The notes beneath the pieces are model-generated. The model searched no databases and was not told where the DNA came from. It saw only the letters and a program-made list of their open reading frames with translations. From contig NZ_LQQO01000021.1 of the NCBI RefSeq assembly GCF_001619955.1, forward strand, positions 1 through 64,000: 64,000 bases of DNA. Reading direction: 5' to 3'. The DNA comes from Sphingomonas hankookensis. Lineage in GTDB: Bacteria; Pseudomonadota; Alphaproteobacteria; Sphingomonadales; Sphingomonadaceae. Shown one piece after another: positions 36,008-45,705 of this stretch (positions are counted from its first letter, which is position 1; each line of letters starts with the position of its first letter). The position numbers were made by a program, and so were the translations under genes.

Positions 36008-37111
36008 ATGACCGTCCTCACCCGCTACGACCACCTCGTCGCCGCCGGCGAACTCCGCCCCGATCCCGAACAGCGCGCCGCCGCCGAGCGGCTGTCGCGC
36101 CTCGCCACCGAACTCGACTCGCCGCCCAAGCGCGGCCTGTTCGCGCGCCTGACCGGCAAAGATGTCGCTCCCCCGCGCGGCGTCTACCTGTGGGGCGGGG
36201 TCGGGCGCGGCAAGTCGATGCTGATGGACCTGTTCTACGACTGCGTCGCCACCGGGCCCAAGCGCCGCGTCCATTTCCATGCCTTCATGATCGAGGTCCA
36301 TGCCCGCCTCGCCACCGAGCGCGCCAAGGAAGCGGGCAACCCGGTGCCGCCGGTCGCCGAGGCGCTGGCCAAGGACCTGAAGCTGCTCGCGTTCGACGAG
36401 ATGGTCATCAACAACACCGCCGACGCGATGGTGCTCTCGCGGCTGTTTACCGAGATGATGACGCATGGCGTGACGATGGTGGCGACGTCGAACCGGCCGC
36501 CGGTCGATCTCTACAAGGACGGGTTGCAGCGCGACAGCTTCCTGCCGTTCATCCATCTGCTCGAATCGAACCTCGACGTGCTGCCGCTGAACGGCCCGAC
36601 CGATTATCGCCGCGACCGGCTGGGCGCGGTCGATACCTGGCTGGTGCCGAACGGCCCGGCGGCGACCGAGGCGCTGTCGGCGGCGTTCTTCCGCCTGACC
36701 GATTATCCGGTCGAGGATGCGGCGCATGTCCCGTCGTGCGACCTCGATATCGGCGGGCGTACGCTGCATGTGCCCAAGGCGCTGAAGGGCGTCGCGGTCT
36801 TCAGCTTCAAGCGGCTGTGCGGCGAGGCGCGCGGCGCGCCCGACTATCTGGAGGTGGCGCGGACCTTTCACACCGTCATTCTGGTCGGCATTCCGGTCCT
36901 GGGCCCCGAGAACCGCAACGAAGCGGCGCGGTTCGTGACGCTGATCGACGCGCTGTACGAATATCGGGTGAAGCTGCTGGCGGCGGCGGACGCACAACCG
37001 GGTGACCTGTACCCGACCGGCGACGGGCGGTTCGAATTCGACCGGACGATCAGCCGGTTGGAGGAGATGCGATCGGAGGAATATCTGGCCAAGGGGCATG
37101 GCGAGGGGTAG
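36008..37111 (+). CDS. zapE: Cell division protein ZapE / AFG1-family ATPase
   Basis: A 367-residue AAA-like ATPase of the AFG1/ZapE family. Walker A is WGGVGRGKSMLMDLFYD, Walker B LLAFDEMVI, and MVATSNRPPVDLYKDGLQR is a hallmark of the family. In E. coli ZapE interacts with the division ring; mitochondrial AFG1 acts in quality control. The length and motifs are complete. Confidence 0.93.
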   Translation: MTVLTRYDHLVAAGELRPDPEQRAAAERLSRLATELDSPPKRGLFARLTGKDVAPPRGVYLWGGVGRGKSMLMDLFYDCVATGPKRRVHFHAFMIEVHARLATERAKEAGNPVPPVAEALAKDLKLLAFDEMVINNTADAMVLSRLFTEMMTHGVTMVATSNRPPVDLYKDGLQRDSFLPFIHLLESNLDVLPLNGPTDYRRDRLGAVDTWLVPNGPAATEALSAAFFRLTDYPVEDAAHVPSCDLDIGGRTLHVPKALKGVAVFSFKRLCGEARGAPDYLEVARTFHTVILVGIPVLGPENRNEAARFVTLIDALYEYRVKLLAAADAQPGDLYPTGDGRFEFDRTISRLEEMRSEEYLAKGHGEG

Positions 37112-37149
37112 CGGCTCCTACCCTTTCCCCGTCTGCTTCGAGCGCAGGT

Positions 37150-37231
37150 TCGAGCCTGTCGAGAATCGAAGTCGAGAAGGGGTTACCCCAAACGACCCAG
37201 TTCTCGACTGTTGCTTCTCGACAGGCTCGAA
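37150..37231. repeat. Palindromic repeat, TTCGAGCCTGTCGAGAA family (copy 1)
   Basis: Arm 37150-37178 pairs with 37201-37231 (TTCTCGACTG...ACAGGCTCGAA) with mismatches. The same words recur in opposite order at 40881-40961. Confidence 0.7.
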
Positions 37232-37265
37232 GCTGCTCGAACCGAACGGGGTGGTGCGGGTGACG

Positions 37266-39689
37266 TCACCCCCGCCGCGCATCCGCCTTCTTCGTCCTCA
37301 GCGTCGCCGACGCCGCCGCCGGATCGTCGGGCCAGGGATGGCGCGGATAGCGGCCGCGCATTTCCTTCGACACGTCGCGCCATGATCCCGCCCAGAAGCC
37401 CGGCAAATCCTTCGTCGTCTGGATCGGCCGCCCCGCGGGGGAGGTCAGGCTGAGCGTCAGCGGCTGGCCCGCGACCATCGGATGCGTCGCCAATCCGAAC
37501 AGTGCTTGCACGCGCAGTTCGACGCGCGGCCCCCCTTCGGCGGCATAGTCGATCGCGTGGCTCGATCCGGCGGGACTTTCGAAGCGGGCGGGCGCAAGGC
37601 GGCGGACCTGTTGCATCCAGTCCCAGCCCGCCTGTTGCTCCAGCGCGTCGTGCAGCCCGGTCACCGCGTCGAGCCGGCGCTTGCCGGCCAGCAACGGTGG
37701 CAGCCAGTCGTCGATCGTAGCCGTCAGCGCGTCGTCGCCGAGCGGATCGGGCTGGCCCAGCATCGCCGCGACATAGGCCGAACGGCGGCGAAGAGCATCC
37801 GCCCCCTCCCATGGCAAGAGTGAAAGGTCGCGCCGCGCACCTTCGGTCAGTGCCGCGACGATCTCGTCCGGCGACGCTGCGGCATCGGGACCCGACGACA
37901 GCCGGATCGCACCCAGCCGGCGTTCGCGGAGCGCCACCACGCCGCGCGTCGCGGGGTCGAAGGTGACGCTGCGCCGCGTCTCGATCCGATCGCCGAACAG
38001 TTGCTCGACGGTCGCCTGTTCGATCGCCACCGCCGACAGGATGCGTGCGCCGGCCGCCTGCCCCTGAGTCTCCGCGACCGCCAGCCATTCGGCCGATCCG
38101 AGCGCGGCCGCGTCCAGCGTGAAGCCGCGCCCGCCGACCGAGGCCCAGCGTTCGCCCGACACGTCGCGCCGTCTGGCGATCCGGTCGGGAAAGGCTAGCG
38201 CGACGCTGCGCGCCAGGGCATCGGCGGGAGGATCGTCGCGGCCCTTCACCAGCTTGCGCCAGCGCTCGGCCAGACGGCGCGACGCTTCGGCCCGCTGCCC
38301 GCGCTCGGTCCGCCAGCGACGGCGGCGCTGGTCAAGATCGGTGTCGTTGCTGCCGAGCCCCCGCTCCCCCAGCAGCACCGCGACCTCCGCCGCCGCGCCC
38401 GCAAAGCCACCCTCCCCCGCTCGGATCAGCATATGGGCGAGGCGCGGGCTGAGCGGCAGCGCGGCGATGGCAAGGCCGTGCGGCGTCGGGCGGCCATCGC
38501 GGTCGATCGCGTCCAGCGTGGCAAGACGCGTGCGCGCCTCCTCGACCGCCGCCGCCGGCGGGGGGTCGAGCCAGCGCAACGTCGTCGGATCGGTGACGCC
38601 CCATTTGCCGCATTCGAGCACCAGCGCCGACAGGTCGGCCTCCAATATCTCGGCCGGGTCGAAGCGCGGCAGGCCGGCGGTGGCGGCAGCCTCCCACAGG
38701 CGATAGGCCACGCCCGGCCCCTGCCTTGCGGCACGCCCCGCGCGCTGGGTGACCGCGGCTTGGCTCGCCCGCTCCGTGGTCAGCCGCGTCATGCCCGCCG
38801 ACCGGTCGTAGCGCGGACGGCGGGCGAGGCCGGAATCGACGACGATGCGGATGCCGTCCAATGTCAGCGAGGTTTCGGCAATGCTGGTCGCCAGCACGAT
38901 CTTGCGCCGGCCTTGCGGATCGGGGGCGATGGCGGCGCGCTGTTCGGCCGGCAGCAGCGTCCCGTGCAGCCGGTGCAGCACCGCGCCCTCAGGCACGGCG
39001 ATGCGTTCGGCGGTGCGTTCGATCTCGGCAACGCCGGGCAGGAAGGCGAGGATGCCGCCTTCCGCTTCGGTGAGCGCGCGGCGGATCGCAGCGGCGACCG
39101 AGTCCTCGATCCGGGCCTCGGCATTGCGACCGATATGGCGCAGGTCGAGCGCGTAGGAACGCCCCTCGCTCTCGATCACCGGTGCATCATCCATCAGCGC
39201 AGCGAAGCGTTCGCCGTCCAACGTCGCCGACATGGCGAGGATGCGTAGGTCGGGCCGCAGCGCCGCCTGCGCGTCGAGCGCAAGGGCGAGGCCGAAATCG
39301 CTGTCGAGGCTGCGTTCGTGCACTTCGTCGAACAGCACTGCCGATACGCCGGCCAGTTCGGGATCGGCCTGGATACGGGCGACGAAGATGCCCTCGGTCA
39401 TCACCGTGACGCGGGTCGCCGCCGACCGCTTGCTGTCCATGCGGGTGGCGTAGCCGAAGGTCTGGCCAACGGGTTCGCCGCCGGTTGCGGCCATCCGCTC
39501 GGCCGCAGCGCGGGCGGCGATGCGGCGGGGGGAGAGGAGCAGGATTCCGCCGGTCGCCCATGGTTCGGTCAGCAGCGCCGGGGCGACAGCGGTGGTCTTG
39601 CCCGCACCCGGCGGGGCGACGAGGACGGCGGAGGTGCGGTCGCGCAGCGTCTCGAGGATGCGGGGCAGGACGGCGTGGATGGGGAGCAT
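37266..39689 (-). CDS. hrpB: ATP-dependent RNA helicase HrpB
   Basis: A DEAH-box helicase with Walker A VLVAPPGAGKTTAV, motif II FDEVHERS, motif III AMSATLDGERF, motif V-VI region SLTLDGIRIVVDSG and QRAGRAARQGPG. 807 residues is close to HrpB's usual size, with the HrpB-specific C-terminal domain. ATG 39687-39689 is the natural start; the same frame continues upstream through repeats and non-homologous sequence and should not be included. Confidence 0.92.
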   Translation of the reverse strand: MLPIHAVLPRILETLRDRTSAVLVAPPGAGKTTAVAPALLTEPWATGGILLLSPRRIAARAAAERMAATGGEPVGQTFGYATRMDSKRSAATRVTVMTEGIFVARIQADPELAGVSAVLFDEVHERSLDSDFGLALALDAQAALRPDLRILAMSATLDGERFAALMDDAPVIESEGRSYALDLRHIGRNAEARIEDSVAAAIRRALTEAEGGILAFLPGVAEIERTAERIAVPEGAVLHRLHGTLLPAEQRAAIAPDPQGRRKIVLATSIAETSLTLDGIRIVVDSGLARRPRYDRSAGMTRLTTERASQAAVTQRAGRAARQGPGVAYRLWEAAATAGLPRFDPAEILEADLSALVLECGKWGVTDPTTLRWLDPPPAAAVEEARTRLATLDAIDRDGRPTPHGLAIAALPLSPRLAHMLIRAGEGGFAGAAAEVAVLLGERGLGSNDTDLDQRRRRWRTERGQRAEASRRLAERWRKLVKGRDDPPADALARSVALAFPDRIARRRDVSGERWASVGGRGFTLDAAALGSAEWLAVAETQGQAAGARILSAVAIEQATVEQLFGDRIETRRSVTFDPATRGVVALRERRLGAIRLSSGPDAAASPDEIVAALTEGARRDLSLLPWEGADALRRRSAYVAAMLGQPDPLGDDALTATIDDWLPPLLAGKRRLDAVTGLHDALEQQAGWDWMQQVRRLAPARFESPAGSSHAIDYAAEGGPRVELRVQALFGLATHPMVAGQPLTLSLTSPAGRPIQTTKDLPGFWAGSWRDVSKEMRGRYPRHPWPDDPAAASATLRTKKADARRG

Positions 39690-39704
39690 GGCTTCCTCTA
39701 GCAA

Positions 39705-39846
39705 TCCTCCCCGCCCGCGGGGAGGGGGACCGCTCGCGTCAGCGAGGGGTGGAAGGGGGGTGCGCCTCGCAACGCAACGGTCCCGTAATGCGGACACCCC
39801 CCTCCACCATCCTGCGGATGGTCCCCCTCCCCGTGCCGGGGAGGAG
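39705..39846. repeat. Composite palindromic repeat with core GCCTCGCAACGCAACGG (copy 2)
   Basis: Same organisation and identical 17-bp core (39764-39780) as the copy at 34791-34926; outer arms TCCTCCCC/GGGGAGGA. It fills the gap between hrpB and the aldo/keto reductase gene. Confidence 0.8.
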
Positions 39847-39847
39847 C

Positions 39848-40642
39848 TTAGAGCGTGTCGGGGTTCGGCCCCAACCGCCCGTCTTCGCGATCCATCGCGT
39901 CCAGCTTCGCCACCTGCTCCGGCGTCAACCGCACCGCCTGCGCCGCTAAATTCTCCTCGATCCGCGCCCGCGACGATGCCTTCGGGATCACGCCCAGCCC
40001 GGCCTGGATATGCCACGCGAGGATAACCTGCGCCGGGGTCGCGCCCGCCTCCTGTGCAATCGCGGTGATGGTCGGGTCGGCCAGCAGCGTGCCCTGCCCC
40101 AACGGCGACCAGCTTTGCGTGACGATGCCCAGCCGTTCGTGCGCGGCTCGCGCGGCGCGTTGCTGGAAGGTCGGATGCAGTTCGATCTGATTGAGCGCGG
40201 GTACCACGCCGGTCGCATCGACGATCCGGTCGAGATGGTCGGGCGAAAAGTTCGATACGCCGATCGACGCCACGCGTCCCTCTTCTCGCAACCGCACCAG
40301 CGCCTTCCACGTGTCGACATAGCGGTTCTCGGACGGCATCGGCCAGTGGATCAGGAACAGGTCGATCCGCGGCAGCTTCGCGGCGCTCGCGTCGAACGCT
40401 TTCAGGGCGTTGTCATAGCCCATGGCGTCGCGCCACAATTTGGTGGTGACGAAGACGTCGCTGCTCGCGGTCGCTTCGCCGACGCCGGCTTCGTTGCCGT
40501 AGAAGGCGGCGGTGTCGATCAAGCGATAGCCGGCATCGATCGCTTCACGCGACAGGCGGGAAGAGTCTTCTGCGGGGACCTTGTAGGTGCCGAAGCCGAG
40601 CGCGGGGATGGTGCGGCCGTCGTTGAGGGGGAGGTCGGTCAT
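39848..40642 (-). CDS. Aldo/keto reductase
   Basis: A 264-residue NADPH-dependent reductase of the AKR superfamily, 2,5-diketo-gluconate-reductase-like. The catalytic tetrad is visible: Asp and Tyr in DTAAFYGNE, Lys in VTTKLW and His in LIHWPMP. The NADP-binding region GVIPKASSRARIEEN is near the C-terminus. The physiological substrate is unknown. It stands alone between repeats. Confidence 0.92.
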   Translation of the reverse strand: MTDLPLNDGRTIPALGFGTYKVPAEDSSRLSREAIDAGYRLIDTAAFYGNEAGVGEATASSDVFVTTKLWRDAMGYDNALKAFDASAAKLPRIDLFLIHWPMPSENRYVDTWKALVRLREEGRVASIGVSNFSPDHLDRIVDATGVVPALNQIELHPTFQQRAARAAHERLGIVTQSWSPLGQGTLLADPTITAIAQEAGATPAQVILAWHIQAGLGVIPKASSRARIEENLAAQAVRLTPEQVAKLDAMDREDGRLGPNPDTL

Positions 40643-41004
40643 GGGGTGTCCGTGCAGTTGGGGCGTTCGGCTGCCAAAGGATGAAGGCGCGATACGTTCC
40701 CCTTTCCGTTCGTGCTGAGTAGGGGCTGAGCGAAGTCGAAGACCCGTATCGAAGCACTTGTCGCTCTCCTTCGATACGCCGCTTCGACAAGCTCAGCGGC
40801 TACTCAGGACGAATGGATGGACTTGGGGTAGAGGCGTTTCACTCCGCCCCCCGCCCCACCCCGGTTCGGTTCGAGCAGCTTCGAGCGAAGTCGAGAACCG
40901 TAGTCGAGAACGCCCCGCTTGAGGCAACGCCTTCTCGACTACGGTTCTCGACAGGCTCGAACCTGCGCTCGAAGCAAACGGAAGGGAGAAGGGGATGCCC
41001 CGAA
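40643..41004. repeat. Intergenic region with two palindromic repeats
   Basis: No gene. Holds the second copy of the CTGAGTAGCGGCTGAGC palindrome (40715-40807) and of the CGAGAACCGTAGTCGAGAA palindrome (arms 40881-40910 and 40932-40961). Confidence 0.75.
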
Positions 41005-43368
41005 TTACCCCGTCGGCCGCCCGTCCGGGTCCATCAGTACCTCGCGCCGGCCGACATGGTCCGGCCGCGAGACCAGCCCTTCCTTCTCCATCCGCTCGAT
41101 CAGCCGCGCCGCCGAGTTGTACCCGACGCGCAGCTGGCGCTGGAGCCAGCTGGTTGACGCCTTCTGGCTCTCCGCCACCAGCTGACATGCCTGGCGGAAG
41201 GTCTGTTCCTCCGGCGAATCGTCGCCGGTCGGCGCACCGTTGAGGCTGAAGCCGGCATCGCCCTCCGGCTCGTTGACCACTGCGTCGATATAATCGGGCG
41301 CGCCCTGCGAGCGCCAGAAGTCGGACACCGCCTGCACCTCGTCATCGCTGACGAACGGCCCGTGGACGCGGGCCAGCGCCTTGCCGCCCGGCATGTAGAG
41401 CATGTCGCCCCGGCCCAGCAGCTGTTCGGCGCCCTGTTCGCCCAGGATGGTGCGCGAATCGATCTTGGAAGTGACGTGGAAGCTGATGCGCGTCGGCAAA
41501 TTGGCCTTGATGACGCCGGTGATGACGTCGACCGAGGGCCGCTGCGTCGCCATGATCAGGTGGATGCCCGCCGCGCGTGCCTTTTGTGCCAGGCGCTGGA
41601 TCAGGAACTCGACTTCCTTGCCCGCGGTCATCATCAGGTCGGCCAACTCGTCGACGATCACCACGATCTGCGGCAGCGGCGTCAGGTCGAGCGTCTCTTC
41701 CTCATAGATCGGCGTGCCGGTGTCGGCGTCATAGCCGGTCTGCACCTTCCGGCCGAGCTTCTGCCCCTTGGCCAGCGAGGCGCGGACCTTGTCGTTGAAG
41801 CTGGCGAGGCTGCGGACGTTGATCGACGCCATCATGCGATAGCGGTCCTCCATCTGCTCGACCGCCCATTTCAGCGCGCGGACCGCCTTGGGCGGGTCGG
41901 TGACGACATCGGCGAGGAGGTGCGGGATGCCGCGATACATGCTGAGTTCCAGCATCTTCGGGTCGATCATGATCATGCGGCACTGGTCCGGGGTCAGCCG
42001 GTAGAGCAGCGACAGGATCATGCAGTTCAGCCCGACCGACTTGCCCGATCCCGTAGTACCGGCGACCAGCAGATGCGGCATGGGGGCCAAATCGGCGACG
42101 ACCGGATCGCCGGCGATATTCTTGCCCAGCACGATGGGGAGCTGCGCATTCTGGTCGGCGAACGCCTGGCTGGCGATCAGTTCGCGCAACGACACCATTT
42201 CGCGCCGCTGGTTGGGCAGTTCGATGCCGATCACCGTGCGGCCGGGAATCGTCGCGACGCGGGCGGAGATCGCCGACATGTTGCGCGCGATATCGTCGGC
42301 CAGCTGGATCACGCGGCTGGCGCGGATGCCCGGTTCCGGCTCCAGTTCGTACATGGTGACGACCGGGCCGGGCGCGACCTTCACCACCTGCCCCTTCACG
42401 TTGAAGTCGTCGAGCACGCTTTCGAGCAGGCGCGAATTGCGCTCCAGCGCCGCCTTGTCGATCGCGGGGCCGGTCGATTCGGGCGGGGGGGCGAGCAGAT
42501 CGATCGACGGCAGCGCGAAATTGTCGCGGCCCTCGCTGCTGGCGGGCTTCGGCGCGCTGGCGAGTGCGGGCGAGGCCGCACGCTCGGCGATGACCGGCGG
42601 GGCGCGGTCGTCTGCCTGTGCGACGCGGCGCGGCTGCGGCCGGGCGGGAACGTCGTCGTCCTCCTCGTCATCGGCGAGCAGCGGCGCGCGGGGCGCCGGG
42701 TCGAACGGTAGGTCGTCGTCCTCGACCAGCACGTCGCCCTCGTCCGCGCCGACGCGGGCGCGGCGTTCGAACTTCGGCATGCGGAAGGTGCCGTCGGGAA
42801 TGTCGATCGTCAGCCCCTTGGCCCAGCGCCACACGCCGAACAGCCCGGTGGCCAGCGCCACGACGCGGATCGTCCACAGCTCCGCCACCGGCACGCCGAT
42901 CAGGTGGATCAGGCCCTGCACCGCCTGCGCGATGCTCCATCCGATCACCCCGCCATAGCCGGCGGGCAGCGACAGGATCGCCTCGCCCGACACGAACGCC
43001 AGCATGGTGCCCATGGCGAGCACGCCGATCAGGCAGTCGCGCACCATGCGCGGCCATGGTCCCACCGGCACATCGCGCCACAGCCGGACGCTGACGATCA
43101 GCCCCAGCGGCAGCAGCATCGCTACGGCCACACCGAACAGGGTGAGCAGCAGGTCGGCCAGCATCGCGCCGCCCGACCCCAGCTTGTTCGCGACCGGCCC
43201 GCCCGCCGCCGTGCTGAACGAGGGGTCGGCCGGCGAATAGCTGGCAAGCGCGACGGCGATCACGATCATGGCGACGAACAGCAACGTCGCGCCGATCATC
43301 GCCCCGCTGCGCTTCGCACCCGCCTTCATCGCGTCGCGCCACAACATCGGCTGCGCGTTGGTCGCCAT
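41005..43368 (-). CDS. ftsK: DNA translocase FtsK
   Basis: 787 residues. Four N-terminal membrane segments (within residues about 25-180) anchor the protein at the septum, followed by an acidic/proline linker, the RecA-like motor (Walker A AGTTGSGKSVGLN; Walker B VVIVDELADLMM) and the C-terminal gamma winged-helix domain (AARLIERMEKEGLVSRPDHVG) that reads KOPS. The linker is shorter than in E. coli, as usual for alphaproteobacteria. ATG 43366-43368 (MATNAQ) is preferred to one 9 bp upstream. Confidence 0.95.
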   Translation of the reverse strand: MATNAQPMLWRDAMKAGAKRSGAMIGATLLFVAMIVIAVALASYSPADPSFSTAAGGPVANKLGSGGAMLADLLLTLFGVAVAMLLPLGLIVSVRLWRDVPVGPWPRMVRDCLIGVLAMGTMLAFVSGEAILSLPAGYGGVIGWSIAQAVQGLIHLIGVPVAELWTIRVVALATGLFGVWRWAKGLTIDIPDGTFRMPKFERRARVGADEGDVLVEDDDLPFDPAPRAPLLADDEEDDDVPARPQPRRVAQADDRAPPVIAERAASPALASAPKPASSEGRDNFALPSIDLLAPPPESTGPAIDKAALERNSRLLESVLDDFNVKGQVVKVAPGPVVTMYELEPEPGIRASRVIQLADDIARNMSAISARVATIPGRTVIGIELPNQRREMVSLRELIASQAFADQNAQLPIVLGKNIAGDPVVADLAPMPHLLVAGTTGSGKSVGLNCMILSLLYRLTPDQCRMIMIDPKMLELSMYRGIPHLLADVVTDPPKAVRALKWAVEQMEDRYRMMASINVRSLASFNDKVRASLAKGQKLGRKVQTGYDADTGTPIYEEETLDLTPLPQIVVIVDELADLMMTAGKEVEFLIQRLAQKARAAGIHLIMATQRPSVDVITGVIKANLPTRISFHVTSKIDSRTILGEQGAEQLLGRGDMLYMPGGKALARVHGPFVSDDEVQAVSDFWRSQGAPDYIDAVVNEPEGDAGFSLNGAPTGDDSPEEQTFRQACQLVAESQKASTSWLQRQLRVGYNSAARLIERMEKEGLVSRPDHVGRREVLMDPDGRPTG

Positions 43369-43500
43369 TCGTTCCACCCTTGTTCGATACTGCCCCGATG
43401 TGCGCCGCGCGGGGCCACGCCGTCAAGGCGGCGTTGCGGTGCGCCGCGCCAGACCCTAAGTCCACTCGGACGAAACGACTTTACGGATGGGACGGGTTTC

Positions 43501-44718
43501 ATGGCACAGGCGGACGTCATCATCCTGGGCGGCGGGCTGGTCGGCAGCACGCTGGGCGTGGCGCTGGGCGTCCACGGGCTGACCTCGATCATCCTCGATC
43601 CGGCCGATCCGGCGGTGACGCTGGCGCCGGGCTTCGACGGGCGTGCCTCCGCCATCGCCAGCGCGACGCACCGCATGTTCGAAGCGATCGGCATCGCGCC
43701 GGGGCTGGGCGACGAAGGCTGCCCGATCGCGGCGATTCGCGCGACCGACGGGCTGGCACCGGGCAAGCTCGATTTCATCCCCGACGCCGCCGACGATCCG
43801 GTCGGCGTGATGTACGAAAACAAGCGGTTGCGGCAGGCGATCTACGACGCCGCCGTCGCGTCGCCCCATGTCGACCTGCGGTACAAGGATCGCGCGATCG
43901 ACGTCCGACGCGAAGCGCATGGCGTGACGGTGACGACCGCCGGCGGCGATACGCTCACCGCGCCGCTGCTGATCGCCGCCGAAGGCCGCAATTCGCCGAC
44001 GCGCGAGGCGGCGGGCATCCGCGTCGCGCGCTGGAGCTACGACCATGCCGCGATCATCACGACGCTGGGTCACGAAGTGCCGCACGAGAATATCGCGTAC
44101 GAGATCTTCTACCCCGCCGGCCCGTTCGCGATCCTGCCGCTGAAGGATGATGCGCACGGCCATCGCTCGGCGATCGTGTGGACGGTCGATGCGAAGGATC
44201 GGCCGGCAATGCTGAAGCTGTCCGACCGCGCCTTCCTTGCCGAAGCATCGAAGAAGATGGGCGGGTTCCTGGGCCAGCTGTCGAACCTGTCGGCACGGTC
44301 GAGCTATCCCCTGGGCTTCCACCATGCCGCCAGGATCACCGCCGACCGGCTGGTGCTGGTCGGTGACGCCGCGCATGGCATCCATCCGATTGCCGGACAG
44401 GGGCTGAACCTCGGCCTGCGCGACGTGGCGGCGCTGACCGAGGTGCTGGTCGAGGGCAAGCGCACCGGGCTGGACCTCGGCGATCCCTATCTGCTGGAGC
44501 GCTACCAACGGTGGCGCGGGCTGGACACCTTCGCGGTGGCGCTGGCGACCGACGGGCTGACCCGCCTGTTCGGCATTCCCGGCAAGACGGCGAGTGCGGT
44601 GCGGCGCTTCGGCCTGTCGGCGGTCGATTCGATCCCGCCGCTGAAAGCCGCGTTCATGGCCGAAGCGCGCGGCGAGACGGGCAAGCTGCCCAAGCTGTTG
44701 CAGGGCATCCCCGCGTGA
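43501..44718 (+). CDS. UbiH/UbiF/COQ6-family FAD-dependent hydroxylase
   Basis: A 405-residue flavoprotein monooxygenase likely acting in ubiquinone ring hydroxylation. The FAD-binding VIILGGGLVGSTLGVALG, the AEGRNSPTREAAGI DG-type motif and VLVGDAAHGIHPIAGQGLN (second FAD motif) are clear. Which ring position it hydroxylates cannot be told from sequence. Coupled to the MAPEG gene by a GTGA overlap. Confidence 0.9.
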   Translation: MAQADVIILGGGLVGSTLGVALGVHGLTSIILDPADPAVTLAPGFDGRASAIASATHRMFEAIGIAPGLGDEGCPIAAIRATDGLAPGKLDFIPDAADDPVGVMYENKRLRQAIYDAAVASPHVDLRYKDRAIDVRREAHGVTVTTAGGDTLTAPLLIAAEGRNSPTREAAGIRVARWSYDHAAIITTLGHEVPHENIAYEIFYPAGPFAILPLKDDAHGHRSAIVWTVDAKDRPAMLKLSDRAFLAEASKKMGGFLGQLSNLSARSSYPLGFHHAARITADRLVLVGDAAHGIHPIAGQGLNLGLRDVAALTEVLVEGKRTGLDLGDPYLLERYQRWRGLDTFAVALATDGLTRLFGIPGKTASAVRRFGLSAVDSIPPLKAAFMAEARGETGKLPKLLQGIPA

Positions 44719-45218
44719 CCCTGTCCGCCGTCCAGCGCGGGGTCGCGCGCGGGATGGCGGGTGCAGCGGGGGTCGGCATCGTCGCGCTGCTGGCGGCGTT
44801 CCGGTTCGATCCGGGCCATGTCCTGGCGGACCGCTTGCGAATATTGGCGGTCACCCTCGCCGTTGTCGGACTGTGGAGTGTCGCGGCGATCGGCAACGTC
44901 GCGCGCATCCGGTTCCTTTCAACCCTGTCGATAGACGGCGGCGATGCCGATCCCGCGGTGGCCCATGGTCGCGCCATCGCGCAGAACACGCTGGAACAGT
45001 CGGTGTTGGCGGCGATCGCCTATGCCGCATTGACGCTCGCCACCGATCGGTCGGCCGTGCCGATCGCGGTGCTGGCCTTGTGCTTTTCGGTCGGGCGCGC
45101 AGGCTTCTGGGCCGGGTATCGTAGGGGAGCCGCCGCCCGCGCCTTCGGCTTCGCGTTGACCTTCTACCCGACCGTGCTGGCGCTGCTCGCCGCGCTGGTC
45201 CTCGCGATCCGGGGGTAG
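44715..45218 (+). CDS. MAPEG-family membrane protein
   Basis: A 167-residue protein with four hydrophobic segments and the MAPEG-like RAIAQNTLEQSVLAAIAYAAL followed by GRAGFWAGYRRGAAARAFGF. Family members include membrane-bound glutathione-dependent enzymes, but many bacterial ones are uncharacterised. GTG 44715 overlaps the hydroxylase stop. Confidence 0.8.
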   Translation: MTLSAVQRGVARGMAGAAGVGIVALLAAFRFDPGHVLADRLRILAVTLAVVGLWSVAAIGNVARIRFLSTLSIDGGDADPAVAHGRAIAQNTLEQSVLAAIAYAALTLATDRSAVPIAVLALCFSVGRAGFWAGYRRGAAARAFGFALTFYPTVLALLAALVLAIRG

Positions 45219-45228
45219 CGGTCCCCCG

Positions 45229-45696
45229 CTACCATGCACCGCTGCCGGTCGCACCGTCCCGAAACTCCCCAATCCGCCGCCGCGTCGCCGGCGTCGTGCT
45301 TTCGGGCAGCGCGTCGAGCGCGAACCACCCGACTTCGGCGACTTCCAGCGCATCCGCGCCGTGCAGCGCGTCGCTCCCCGCCCGCGCGACATAGACGACG
45401 ACATGATCGTCCTTGCCCTCACGCCGGTTGTGATAGACGCCCAGCACCCGCTCGACCGTCGCACCGGTGACCGCCACCTCCTCCGCCAGTTCGCGGTGCA
45501 GCGCTTGGGTGACGCCCTCCCCCTTCTTCACGCCGCCGCCGGGCAGATACCAGCCGTCGATATAAGTATGCCGCACCAGTGCGACCCGGGCACCGGCGGG
45601 ATCGAGCAGCACCGCACGCACCCCGATCGTCCGGGGCCGGGTGACTCGCCAGACGATCCGCGCCGCGCGCCCCAGCAAGCGATGCAGCAGCGCCAT
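45229..45696 (-). CDS. Nudix hydrolase
   Basis: A 155-residue hydrolase with the Nudix box GGGVKKGEGVTQALHRELAEE (Gx5Ex7REUxEE), preceded by VRHTYIDGWYLPGGG. The substrate, a nucleoside diphosphate linked to another moiety, is not predictable. First 30 residues are basic and hydrophobic. Downstream of a four-gene run on the same strand. Confidence 0.9.
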   Translation of the reverse strand: MALLHRLLGRAARIVWRVTRPRTIGVRAVLLDPAGARVALVRHTYIDGWYLPGGGVKKGEGVTQALHRELAEEVAVTGATVERVLGVYHNRREGKDDHVVVYVARAGSDALHGADALEVAEVGWFALDALPESTTPATRRRIGEFRDGATGSGAW

Positions 45697-45705
45697 GCCC
45701 TGCCC

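Noticed and set aside
16424-41004. Regular repeats as a possible CRISPR array
   Set aside because: All are inverted, intergenic palindromes at scattered loci without regular spacer units, and no cas genes are present.
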